Origin: Arenicola marina
Lineage: Eukaryota > Annelida > Polychaeta > Arenicolidae
NCBI GenBank assembly: GCA_964019135.1
Contig: OZ025255.1
Location: forward strand, 4,836,001 to 4,900,000
Direction: 5' to 3'
Length of the DNA stretch: 64,000 nt
Made by a program: the position numbers and the translations under genes. The notes below the pieces were generated by a model, which worked only from the letters and a program-made list of their open reading frames with translations, was not told where the DNA came from and ran no database searches. Shown piece by piece: positions 25,362 through 39,400 of the stretch. The first letter of the stretch is position 1. The number at the start of each line of letters is the position of its first letter.

Positions 25362-26584
25362 TACAATGTGTCACCGCTATGACGTCAGTACTACATGTAC
25401 AATGTGTCACCGCCCTGACGTCAGTACTACATGTACAAGGTGTCACCGCCCTGGCGTCAGTACTACATGTACAATGTGTCACCGCCCTGACGTCAGTACT
25501 ACATGTACACTGTGTCACCGCCCTGACGTCAGTACTATATGCACACTGTGTCACCGCCCTGACGTCAGTACTACATGTACAATGTGTCACCGCCCTGACG
25601 TCAGTACTGCATGTACAAGGTGTCACCGCCTTGACGTCAGTACTACATGTACACTGTGTCACCGCCCTGACGTCAGTACTACATGTACACTGTGTCACCG
25701 CCCCGACGTCAGTACTACATGTACACTGTGTCACCGCCCTGACGTCAGTACTACATGTACACTGTGTCACCGCCCTGACGTCAGTACTATATGTACACTG
25801 TGTCACCGCCCTGACGTCAGTACTACATGTACACTGTGTCACCGCCCTGACGTCAGTACTATATGTACACTGTGTCACCGCCCCGACGTCAGTACTACAT
25901 GTACACTGTGTCACCGCCCTGACGTCAGTACTGCATGTACACTGTGTCACCGCCCTGACGTCAGTACTACATGTACACTGTGTCACCGCCCCGACGTCAG
26001 TACTACATGTACACTGTGTCACCGCCCTGACGTCAGTACTACATGTACACTGTGTCAACGCCCTGACGTCAGTACTACATGTACACTGTGTCACCGCCCT
26101 GACGTCAGTACTACATGTACAATGTGTCACCGCCCTGACGTCAGTACTATATGCACACTGTGTCACCGCCCTGACGTCAGTACTACATGTACACTGTGTC
26201 ACCGCCCTGACGTCAGTACTACATGTACACTGTGTCACCGCCCTGACGTCAGTACTACATGTACACTGTGTCACCGCCCTGACGTCAGTACTACATGTAC
26301 AATGTGTCACCGCCCTGATGTCAGTACTGCATGTACACTGTGTCACCGCCCTGATGTCAGTACTACATGTACTCTGTGTCACCGCCCTGACGTCAGTACT
26401 GTATGTACACTGTGTCACCGCCCTGACGTCAGTACTACATGTACAAGGTGTCACCGCCCTGACGTCAGTACTACATGTACACTGTGTCACCGCCCTGACG
26501 TCAGTACTATATGTACACTGTGTCACCGCCCTGACGTCAGTACTACATGTACAATGTGTCACCGCCCTGACGTCAGACTACATG
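25362..26584. repeat. S19: T2 segment, 34 units
   Basis: Same length and landmark order as S7. It ends in the T2 tail. The boundary unit that follows carries a private GTTTCACCGCTATG change at about 26591. Confidence 0.85.
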
Positions 26585-27483
26585 TACAATGTTTCACCGC
26601 TATGACGTCAGTACTACATGTACAATGTGTCACCGCCCTGACGTCAGTACTACATGTACAACGTGTCACCGCCCTGACGTCAGTACTACATGTACACTGT
26701 GTCACCGCCCTGACGTCAGTACTACATGTACAATGTGTCACCGCCCTGACGTCAGTACTACATGTACACTGTGTCACCGCCCTGACGTCAGTACTGCATG
26801 TACAAGGTGTCACCGCCCTGACGTCAGTACTGCATGTACACTGTGTCACCGCCCTGACGTCAGTACTACATGTACACTGTGTCACCGCCCCGACGTCAGT
26901 ACTACATGTACACTGTGTCACCGCCCTGACGTCAGTACTACATGTACACTGTGTCAACGCCCTGACGTCAGTACTACATGTACACTGTGTCACCGCCCTG
27001 ACGTCAGTACTACATGTACAATGTGTCACCGCCCTGACGTCAGTACTATATGCACACTGTGTCACCGCCCTGACGTCAGTACTACATGTACACTGTGTCA
27101 CCGCCCTGACGTCAGTACTACATGTACACTGTGTCACCGCCCTGACGTCAGTACTACATGTACACTGTGTCACCGCCCTGACGTCAGTACTACATGTACA
27201 ATGTGTCACCGCCCTGATGTCAGTACTGCATGTACACTGTGTCACCGCCCTGATGTCAGTACTACATGCACTCTGTGTCACCGCCCTGACGTCAGTACTG
27301 TATGTACACTGTGTCACCGCCCTGACGTCAGTACTACATGTACAAGGTGCCACCGCCCTGTCGTCAGTACTACATGTACACTGTGTCACCGCCCTGACGT
27401 CAGTACTATATGTACACTGTGTCACCGCCCTGACGTCAGTACTACATGTACAATGTGTCACCGCCCTGACGTCAGACTACATG
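26585..27483. repeat. S20: T3 segment, 25 units
   Basis: 899 bp, matching S1, S24 and S27 in length and in the order of the TATATGCACAC, GATGTCAG and GTGCCACCGCCCTGTCGTC landmarks. Confidence 0.85.
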
Positions 27484-29390
27484 TACAATGTGTCACCGCT
27501 ATGACGTCAGTACTACATGTACAATGTGTCACCGCCCTGACGTCAGTACTACATGTACAACGTGTCACCGCCCTGACGTCAGTACTACATGTACACTGTG
27601 TCACCGCCCTGACGTCAGTACTACATGTACAATGTGTCACCGCCCTGACGTCAGTCCTACATGTACAATGTGTCACCGCCCTGACGTCAGTACTGCATGT
27701 ACAAGGTGTCACCGCCCTGACGTCAGTACTACATGTACACTGTGTCACCGCCCTGACGTCAGTACTACATGTACAATGTGTCACCGCCCTGACGTCAGTA
27801 CTACATGTACAATGTGTCACCGCCCTGACGTCAGTACTGCATGTACAAGGTGTCACCGTCCTGACGTCAGTACTACATGTACAATGTGTCACCGCCCTGA
27901 CGTCAATACTACATGTACACTGTATCACCACCCTGACGTCAGTACTACATGTACACTGTGTCACCGCCCTGACGTCAGTACTACATGTACAATGTGTCAC
28001 CGCCCTGACGTCAGTACTACATGTACAAGGTGTCACCGCCCTGACGTCAGTACTACATGTACACTGTGTCACCGCCCTGACGTCAGTACTGCATGTACAC
28101 TGTGTCACCGCCCTGACGTCAGTACTACATGTACACTGTGTCACCGCCCTGACGTCAGCACTACATGTACAATGTGTCACCGCCCTGACGTCAGTACTAC
28201 ATGTACACACTGTCACCGCCCTGACGTCAGTACTACATGTACAATGCGTCACCGCCCTGACGTCAGTACTACATTTACACTGTGTCACCGCCTTAACGTC
28301 AGTACAATATGTACAATGTGTCACCGCCCTGACGTCAGTACTACATGTACACTGTGTCACCGCCCTGACGTCAGCACTGCATGTACAACGTGTCATCGCC
28401 CCAACGTCAGTAATACATGTACAAGGTGTCACCGCCCTGTCGTCAGTACTACATGTACAAGCTGTCACCGCCCTGACGTCAGTACTACATGTACACTGTG
28501 TCACCGCCCTGGCGTCAGTACTACATGTACAAGAAGTCACCGCCCTGACGTCAGTACTACATGTACACAGTGTCATCGCCCTGACGTCAGTACTAAATGT
28601 ACAATGTGTCGCCGCCCTGACGTCAGTACTACATGTACACTGTGTCACCGCCCTGACGTCAGTACCACATGTACACTGTGTCACCGCCCTGACGTCAGTA
28701 CTACATGTACAATGTGTCACCGCCCTGACGTCAGTACTACATGTACAACGTGTCACCGCCCTGACGTCAGTACTACATGTACACTGTGTCACCGCCCCGA
28801 CGTCAGTACTACATGTACACTGTGTCACCGCCCTGACGTCAGTACTACATGTACACTGTGTCAACGCCCTGACGTCAGTACTACATGTACACTGTGTCAC
28901 CGCCCTGACGTCAGTACTACATGTACAATGTGTCACCGCCCTGACGTCAGTACTATATGCACACTGTGTCACCGCCCTGACGTCAGTACTACATGTACAC
29001 TGTGTCACCGCCCTGACGTCAGTACTACATGTACACTGTGTCACCGCCCTGACGTCAGTACTACATGTACACTGTGTCACCGCCCTGACGTCAGTACTAC
29101 ATGTACAATGTGTCACCGCCCTGATGTCAGTACTGCATGTACACTGTGTCACCGCCCTGATGTCAGTACTACATGCACTCTGTGTCACCGCCCTGACGTC
29201 AGTACTGTATGTACACTGTGTCACCGCCCTGACGTCAGTACTACATGTACAAGGTGCCACCGCCCTGTCGTCAGTACTACATGTACACTGTGTCACCGCC
29301 CTGACGTCAGTACTATATGTACACTGTGTCACCGCCCTGACGTCAGTACTACATGTACAATGTGTCACCGCCCTGACGTCAGACTACATG
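27484..29390. repeat. S21: T4 head joined to T3 tail, 53 units
   Basis: It is T4 up to about 28.74 kb and then, from an ACAACG unit, continues as the second part of a T3 segment with CCCCGACG, CAACGCCC, TATATGCACAC and the T3 tail. From 27839 on it aligns with the interior of S25 at an offset of 9,824 bp. Confidence 0.8.
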
Positions 29391-32300
29391 TACAATGTGT
29401 CACCGCTATGACGTCAGTACTACATGTACAATGTGTCACCGCCCTGACGTCAGTACTACATGTACAACGTGTCACCGCCCTGACGTCAGTACTACATGTA
29501 CACTGTGTCACCGCCCTGACGTCAGTACTACATGTACAATGTGTCACCGCCCTGACGTCAGTCCTACATGTACAATGTGTCACCGCCCTGACGTCAGTAC
29601 TGCATGTACAAGGTGTCACCGCCCTGACGTCAGTACTACATGTACACTGTGTCACCGCCCTGACGTCAGTACTACATGTACAATGTGTCACCGCCCTGAC
29701 GTCAGTACTACATGTACAATGTGTCACCGCCCTGACGTCAGTACTGCATGTACAAGGTGTCACCGTCCTGACGTCAGTACTACATGTACAATGTGTCACC
29801 GCCCTGACGTCAATACTACATGTACACTGTATCACCACCCTGACGTCAGTACTACATGTACACTGTGTCACCGCCCTGACGTCAGTACTACATGTACAAT
29901 GTGTCACCGCCCTGACGTCAGTACTACATCTACAAGGTGTCACCGCCCTGACGTCAGTACTACATGTACACTGTGTCACCGCCCTGACGTCAGTACTGCA
30001 TGTACACTGTGTCACCGCCCTGACGTCAGTACTACATGTACACTGTGTCACCGCCCTGACGTCAGTACTACATGTACAATGTGTCACCGCCCTGACGTCA
30101 GTACTACATGTACACACTGTCACCGCCCTGACGTCAGTACTACATGTACAATGCGTCACCGCCCTGACGTCAGTACTACATTTACACTGTGTCACCGCCT
30201 TAACGTCAGTACAATATGTACAATGTGTCACCGCCCTGACGTCAGTACTACATGTACACTGTGTCACCGCCCTGACGTCAGCACTGCATGTACAACGTGT
30301 CATCGCCCCAACGTCAGAACTACATGTACAAGGTGTCACCGCCCTGTCGTCAGTACTACATGTACAAGCTGTCACCGCCCTGACGTCAGTACTACATGTA
30401 CACTGTGTCACCGCCCTGGCGTCAGTACTACATGTACAAGAAGTCACCGCCCTGACGTCAGTACTACATGTACACAGTGTCATCGCCCTGACGTCAGTAC
30501 TAAATGTACAATGTGTCGCCGCCCTGACGTCAGTACTACATGTACACTGTGTCACCGCCCTGACGTCAGTACCACATGTACACTGTGTCACCGCCCTGAC
30601 GTCAGTACTACATGTACAATGTGTCACCGCCCTGACGTCAGTACTACATGTACACTGTGTCACCGCCCTGACGTCAGTACCACATGTACACTGTGTCACC
30701 GCCCTGACGTCAGTACTACATGTACAATGTGTCACCGCCCTGACGTCAGTACTACATGTACAATGTGTCACCGCCCTGACGTCAGTACTACATGTACACT
30801 GTGTCACCGCCCTGACGTCAGTACTACATGTACAATGTGCCACCGCCCTGACGTCAGTACTACATGTACAATGTGTCACCGCCCTGACGTCAGTACTACA
30901 TGTACATTGTGTCACCGCCCTGACGTCAGTACTACATGTACACTGTGTCACCGCCCTGACGTCAGTACTACATGTACAATGTGTCACCGCCCTGACGTCA
31001 GTACTACATGTACACTGTGTCACCGCCCTGACGTCAGTACTACATGTACAATGTGTCACCGCCCTGACGTCAGTACCACATGTACACTGTGTCACCGCCC
31101 TGACGTCAGTACTACATGTACAATGTGTCACCGCCCTGACGTCAGTACTACATGTACAATGTGTCGCCGCCCTGACGTCAGTACTACATGTACACTGTGT
31201 CACCGCCCTGACGTCAGTACCACATGTACACTGTGTCACCGCCCTGACGTCAGTACTACATGTACAATGTGTCACCGCCCTGACGTCAGTACTACATGTA
31301 CAATGTGCCACCACCCTGACGTCAGTACTACATGTACACTGTGTCACCGCCCTGACGTCAGTACTACATGTACAATGTGCCACCGCCCTGACGTCAGTAC
31401 TACATGTACAATGTGTCACCGTCCTGACGTCAGTACTACATGTACATTGTGTCACCGCCCTGACGTCAGTACTACATGTACACTGTGTCACCGCCCTGAC
31501 GTCAGTACTACATGTACAATGTGTCACCGCCCTGACGTCAGTACTACATGTACACTGTGTCACCGCCCTGACGTCAGTACTACATGTACAAGGTGTCACC
31601 GCCCTGACGTCAGTACTACATGTACACTGTGTCACCGCCCTGACGTCAGTACTGCATGTACACTGTGTCACCGCCCTGACGTCAGTACTACATGTACACT
31701 GTGTCACCGCCCTGACGTCAGTACTACATGTACAATGTGTCACCGCCCTGACGTCAGTACTACATGTACACTCTGTCACCGCCCTAACGTCAGTACTACA
31801 TGTACAATGCGTCACCGCCCTGACGTCAGTACTACATTTACACTGTGTCACCGCCTTGACGTCAGTACAATATGTACAATGTGTCACCGCCCTGACGTCA
31901 GTACTACATGTACACTGTGTCACCGCCCTGGCGTCAGTACTACATGTACAAGAAGTCACCGCCCTGACGTCAGTACTACATGTACACAGTGTCACCGCCC
32001 TGACGTCAGTACTACATGTACAATGTGTCGCCGCCCTGACGTCAGTACTACATGTACACTGTGTCACCGCCCTGACGTCAGTACCACATGTACACTGTGT
32101 CACCGCCCTGACGTCAGTACTACATGTACAATGTGTCACCGCCCTGACGTCAGTACTACATGTACAATGTGTCACCGCCCTGACGTCAGTACTACATGTA
32201 CACTGTGTCACCGCCCTGACGTCAGTACTACATGTACAACGTGTCACCGCCCTGACGTCAGTACTACATGTACACTGTGTCACCGCCCTGACGTCAGTAC

Positions 32301-33061
32301 TACATGTACAATGTGTCACCGCCCTGACGTCAGTACTACATGTACAATGTGTCACCGCCCTGACGTCAGTACTGCATGTACAAAGTGTCACCGCCCTGAC
32401 GTCAGTACTGCATGTAAACTGTGTCACCGCCCTGACGTCAGTACTACATGTACACTGTGTCACCGCCCCGACGTCAGTACTACATGTACACTGTGTCACC
32501 GCCCTGACGTCAGTACTACATGTACACTGTGTCAACGCCCTGACGTCAGTACTACATGTACACTGTGTCACCGCCCTGACGTCAGTACTACATGTACAAT
32601 GTGTCACCGCCCTGACGTCAGTACTATATGCACACTGTGTCACCGCCCTGACGTCAGTACTACATGTACACTGTGTCACCGCCCTGACGTCAGTACTACA
32701 TGTACACTGTGTCACCGCCCTGACGTCAGTACTACATGTACACTGTGTCACCGCCCTCACGTCAGTACTACATGTACAATGTGTCACCGCCCTGATGTCA
32801 GTACTGCATGTACACTGTGTCACCGCCCTGATGTCAGTACTACATGCACTCTGTGTCACCGCCCTGACGTCAGTACTGTATGTACACTGTGTCACCGCCC
32901 TGACGTCAGTACTACATGTACAAGGTGCCACCGCCCTGTCGTCAGTACTACATGTACACTGTGTCACCGCCCTGACGTCAGTACTATATGTACACTGTGT
33001 CACCGCCCTGACGTCAGTACTACATGTACAATGTGTCACCGCCCTGACGTCAGACTACATG
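29391..33061. repeat. S22: extended T4 with T3 tail, 102 units
   Basis: It is T4 up to about 30.75 kb, then an expansion built from T4/T1-like units. The expansion includes a 540-bp internal period (ACATTG units at 30903 and 31443) and ends with a GCATGTACAAAG unit (about 32380), a CATGTAAACTG unit (about 32413) and a T3 tail. It is collinear with S28 at an offset of 16,698 bp as far as about 32.2 kb. A private ACATCTACAAGG lies at about 29927. Confidence 0.8.
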
Positions 33062-35544
33062 TACAATGTGTCACCGTTATGACGTCAGTACTACATGTAC
33101 AATGTGTCACCGCCCTGACGTCAGTACTACATGTACAACGTGTCACCGCCCTGACGTCAGTACTACATGTACACTGTGTCACCGCCCTGACGTCAGTACT
33201 ACATGTACAATGTGTCACCGCCCTGACGTCAGTACTACATGTACAATGTGTCACCGCCCTGACGTCAGTACTGCATGTACAAGGTGTCACCGCCCTGACG
33301 TCAGTACTACATGTACACTGTGTCACCGCCCTGCCGTCAGTACTACATGTACAATGTGTCACCGCCCTGACGTCAGTACTACATGTACAATGTGTCACCG
33401 CCCTGACGTCAGTACTGCATGTACAAGGTGTCACCGCCCTGACGTCAGTACTACATGTACAATGTGTCACCGCCCTGACGTCAATACTACATGTACACTG
33501 TATCACCACCCTGACGTCAGTACTACATGTACACTGTGTCACCGCCCTGACGTCAGTACTACATGTACAATGTGTCACCGCCCTGACGTCAGTACTACAT
33601 GTACAAGGTGTCACCGCCCTGACGTCAGTACTACATGTACACTGTGTCACCGCCCTGACGTCAGTACTGCATGTACACTGTGTCACCGCCCTGACGTCAG
33701 TACTACATGTACACTGTGTCACCGCCCTGACGTCAGTACTACATGTACAATGTGTCACCGCCCTGACGTCAGTACTACATGTACACTGTGTCACCGCCCT
33801 GACGTCAGTACTACATGTACAATGCGTCACCGCCCTGACGTCAGTACTACATTTACACTGTGTCACCGCCTTGACGTCAGTACAATATGTACAATGTGTC
33901 ACCGCCCTGACGTCAGTACTACATGTACACTGTGTCACCGCCCTGACGTCAGTACTGCATGTACAACGTGTCATCGCCCCAACGTCAGTACTACATGTAC
34001 AAGGTGTCACCGCCCTGTCGTCAGTACTACATGTACAAGCTGTCACCGCCCTGACGTCAGTACTACATGTACACTGTGTCACCGCCCTGGCGTCAGTACT
34101 ACATGTACAAGAAGTCACCGCCCTGACGTCAGTACTACATGTACACAGTGTCATCGCCCTGACGTCAGTACTACATGTACAATGTGTCGCCGCCCTGACG
34201 TCAGTACTACATGTACACTGTGTCACCGCCCTGACGTCAGTACCACATGTACACTGTGTCACCGCCCTGACGTCAGTACTACATGTACAATGTGTCACCG
34301 CCCTGACGTCAGTACTACATGTACAAGGTGTCACCGCCCTGGCGTCAGTACTACATGTACAATGTGTCACCGCCCTGACGTCAGTACTACATGTACACTG
34401 TGTCACCGCCCTGACGTCAGTACTATATGCACACTGTGTCACCGCCCTGACGTCAGTACTACATGTACAATGTGTCACCGCCCTGACGTCAGTACTGCAT
34501 GTACAAGGTGTCACCGCCTTGACGTCAGTACTACATGTACACTGTGTCACCGCCCTGACGTCAGTACTACATGTACACTGTGTCACCGCCCCGACGTCAG
34601 TACTACATGTACACTGTGTCACCGCCCTGACGTCAGTACTACATGTACACTGTGTCACCGCCCTGACGTCAGTACTATATGTACACTGTGTCACCGCCCT
34701 GACGTCAGTACTACATGTACACTGTGTCACCGCCCTGACGTTAGTACTATATGTACACTGTGTCACCGCCCTGACGTCAGTACTACATGTACAATGTGTC
34801 ACCGCCCTGACGTCAGTACTACATGTACACTGTGTCCCCGCCCTGACGTCAGTACTACATGTACAATGTGTCACCGCCCTGACGTCAGTACTGCATGTAC
34901 ACTGTGTCACCGCCCTGACGTCAGTACTACATGTACACTGTGTCACCGCCCCGACGTCAGTACTACATGTACACTGTGTCACCGCCCTGACGTCAGTACT
35001 ACATGTACACTGTGTCAACGCCCTGACGTCAGTACTACATGTACACTGTGTCACCGCCCTGACGTCAGTACTACATGTACAATGTGTCACCGCCCTGACG
35101 TCAGTACTATATGCACACTGTGTCACCGCCCTGACGTCAGTACTACATGTACACTGTGTCACCGCCCTGACGTCAGTACTACATGTACACTGTGTCACCG
35201 CCCTGACGTCAGTACTACATGTACACTGTGTCACCGCCCTGACGTCAGTACTACATGTACAATGTGTCACCGCCCTGATGTCAGTACTGCATGTACACTG
35301 TGTCACCGCCCTGATGTCAGTACTACATGTACTCTGTGTCACCGCCCTGACGTCAGTACTGTATGTACACTGTGTCACCGCCCTGACGTCAGTACTACAT
35401 GTACAAGGTGTCACCGCCCTGACGTCAGTACTACATGTACACTGTGTCACCGCCCTGACGTCAGTACTATATGTACACTGTGTCACCGCCCTGACGTCAG
35501 TACTACATGTACAATGTGTCACCGCCCTGACGTCAGACTACATG
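33062..35544. repeat. S23: T1 fused to T2 without a boundary, 69 units
   Basis: It opens as T1 (CCGTTATGACG, CTGCCGTCAG) and near 34.32 kb passes into a T2 head (ACAAGG with TGGCGTCAG). No 35-bp unit lies between them, so a boundary has been lost by exchange. Further markers are GACGTTAGTAC (about 34736) and TGTCCCCGCC (about 34836). S26 is its copy, 9,645 bp downstream. Confidence 0.85.
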
Positions 35545-36443
35545 TACAATGTGTCACCGCTATGACGTCAGTACTACATGTACAATGTGTCACCGCCCTG
35601 ACGTCAGTACTACATGTACAACGTGTCACCGCCCTGACGTCAGTACTACATGTACACTGTGTCACCGCCCTGACGTCAGTACTACATGTACAATGTGTCA
35701 CCGCCCTGACGTCAGTACTACATGTACACTGTGTCACCGCCCTGACGTCAGTACTGCATGTACAAGGTGTCACCGCCCTGACGTCAGTACTGCATGTACA
35801 CTGTGTCACCGCCCTGACGTCAGTACTACATGTACACTGTGTCACCGCCCCGACGTCAGTACTACATGTACACTGTGTCACCGCCCTGACGTCAGTACTA
35901 CATGTACACTGTGTCAACGCCCTGACGTCAGTACTACATGTACACTGTGTCACCGCCCTGACGTCAGTACTACATGTACAATGTGTCACCGCCCTGACGT
36001 CAGTACTATATGCACACTGTGTCACCGCCCTGACGTCAGTACTACATGTACACTGTGTCACCGCCCTGACGTCAGTACTACATGTACACTGTGTCACCGC
36101 CCTGACGTCAGTACTACATGTACACTGTGTCACCGCCCTGACGTCAGTACTACATGTACAATGTGTCACCGCCCTGATGTCAGTACTGCATGTACACTGT
36201 GTCACCGCCCTGATGTCAGTACTACATGCACTCTGTGTCACCGCCCTGACGTCAGTACTGTATGTACACTGTGTCACCGCCCTGACGTCAGTACTACATG
36301 TACAAGGTGCCACCGCCCTGTCGTCAGTACTACATGTACACTGTGTCACCGCCCTGACGTCAGTACTATATGTACACTGTGTCACCGCCCTGACGTCAGT
36401 ACTACATGTACAATGTGTCACCGCCCTGACGTCAGACTACATG
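35545..36443. repeat. S24: T3 segment, 25 units
   Basis: 899 bp T3 segment with the usual tail. S27 lies exactly 9,645 bp downstream and has the same length. Confidence 0.85.
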
Positions 36444-39400
36444 TACAATGTGTCACCGCTATGACGTCAGTACTACATGTACAATGTGTCACCGCCCTGA
36501 CGTCAGTACTACATGTACAACGTGTCACCGCCCTGACGTCAGTACTACATGTACACTGTGTCACCGCCCTGACGTCAGTACTACATGTACAATGTGTCAC
36601 CGCCCTGACGTCAGTCCTACATGTACAATGTGTCACCGCCCTGACGTCAGTACTGCATGTACAAGGTGTCACCGTCCTGACGTCAGTACTACATGTACAA
36701 TGTGTCACCGCCCTGACGTCAGTACTGCATGTACAACGTGTCATCGCCCCAACGTCAGTACTACATGTACAAGGTGTCACCGCCCTGTCGTCAGTACTAC
36801 ATGTACAAGCTGTCACCGCCCTGACGTCAGTACTACATGTACACTGTGTCGCCGCCCTGACGTCAGTACTACATGTACACTGTGTCACCGCCCTGACGTC
36901 CGTACCACATGTACACTGTGTCACCGCCCTGACGTCAGTACTACATGTACAATGTGTCACCGCCCTGACGTCAGTACTACATGTACACTGTGTCACCGCC
37001 CTGACGTCAGTACCACATGTACACTGTGTCACCGCCCTGACGTCAGTACTACATGTACAATGTGTCACCGCCCTGACGTCAGTACTACATGTACAATGTG
37101 TCACCGCCCGGACGTCAGTACTACATGTACACTGTGTCACCGCCCTGACGTCAGTACTACATGTACAATGTGCCACCGCCCTGACGTCAGTACTACATGT
37201 ACAATGTGTCACCGCCCTGACGTCAGTACTACATGTACATTGTGTCACCGCCCTGACGTCAGTACTACATGTACACTGTGTCACCGCCCTGACGTCAGTA
37301 CTACATGTACAATGTGTCACCGCCCTGACGTCAGTACTACATGTACACTGTGTCACCGCCCTGACGTCAGTACTACATGTACAATGTGTCACCGCCCTGA
37401 CGTCAGTACCACATGTACACTGTGTCACCGCCCTGACGTCAGTACTACATGTACAATGTGTCACCGCCCTGACGTCAGTACTACATGTACAATGTGTCGC
37501 CGCCCTGACGTCAGTACTACATGTACACTGTGTCACCGCCCTGACGTCAGTACCACATGTACACTGTGTCACCGCCCTGACGTCAGTACTACATGTACAA
37601 TGTGTCACCGCCCTGACGTCAGTACTACATGTACAATGTGCCACCGCCCTGACGTCAGTACTGCATGTACAAGGTGTCACCGTCCTGACGTCAGTACTAC
37701 ATGTACAATGTGTCACCGCCCTGACGTCAATACTACATGTACACTGTATCACCACCCTGACGTCAGTACTACATGTACACTGTGTCACCGCCCTGACGTC
37801 AGTACTACATGTACAATGTGTCACCGCCCTGACGTCAGTACTACATGTACAAGGTGTCACCGCCCTGACGTCAGTACTACATGTACACTGTGTCACCGCC
37901 CTGACGTCAGTACTGCATGTACACTGTGTCACCGCCCTGACGTCAGTACTACATGTACACTGTGTCACCGCCCTGACGTCAGCACTACATGTACAATGTG
38001 TCACCGCCCTGACGTCAGTACTACATGTACACACTGTCACCGCCCTGACGTCAGTACTACATGTACAATGCGTCACCGCCCTGACGTCAGTACTACATTT
38101 ACACTGTGTCACCGCCTTAACGTCAGTACAATATGTACAATGTGTCACCGCCCTGACGTCAGTACTACATGTACACTGTGTCACCGCCCTGACGTCAGCA
38201 CTGCATGTACAACGTGTCATCGCCCCAACGTCAGTACTACATGTACAAGGTGTCACCGCCCTGTCGTCAGTACTACATGTACAAGCTGTCACCGCCCTGA
38301 CGTCAGTACTACATGTACACTGTGTCACCGCCCTGGCGTCAGTACTACATGTACAAGAAGTCACCGCCCTGACGTCAGTACTACATGTACACAGTGTCAT
38401 CGCCCTGACGTCAGTACTAAATGTACAATGTGTCGCCGCCCTGACGTCAGTACTACATGTACACTGTGTCACCGCCCTGACGTCAGTACCACATGTACAC
38501 TGTGTCACCGCCCTGACGTCAGTACTACATGTACAATGTGTCACCGCCCTGACGTCAGTACTACATGTACAACGTGTCACCGCCCTGACGTCAGTACTAC
38601 ATGTACACTGTGTCACCGCCCCGACGTCAGTACTACATGTACACTGTGTCACCGCCCTGACGTCAGTACTACATGTACACTGTGTCAACGCCCTGACGTC
38701 AGTACTACATGTACACTGTGTCACCGCCCTGACGTCAGTACTACATGTACAATGTGTCACCGCCCTGACGTCAGTACTATATGCACACTGTGTCACCGCC
38801 CTGACGTCAGTACTACATGTACACTGTGTCACCGCCCTGACGTCAGTACTACATGTACACTGTGTCACCGCCCTGACGTCAGTACTACATGTACACTGTG
38901 TCACCGCCCTGACGTCAGTACTACATGTACAATGTGTCACCGCCCTGATGTCAGTACTGCATGTACACTGTGTCACCGCCCTGATGTCAGTACTACATGC
39001 ACTCTGTGTCACCGCCCTGACGTCAGTACTGTATGTACACTGTGTCACCGCCCTGACGTCAGTACTACATGTACAAGGTGCCACCGCCCTGTCGTCAGTA
39101 CTACATGTACACTGTGTCACCGCCCTGACGTCAGTACTACATGTACACTGTGTCACCGCCCTGACGTCAGTACTACATGTACAATGTGTCACCGCCCTGA
39201 CGTCAGTCCTACATGTACAATGTGTCACCGCCCTGACGTCAGTACTGCATGTACAAGGTGTCACCGCCCTGACGTCAGTACTACATGTACACTGTGTCAC
39301 CGCCCTGACGTCAGTACTACATGTACAATGTGTCACCGCCCTGACGTCAGTACTACATGTACAATGTGTCACCGCCCTGACGTCAGTACTGCATGTACAA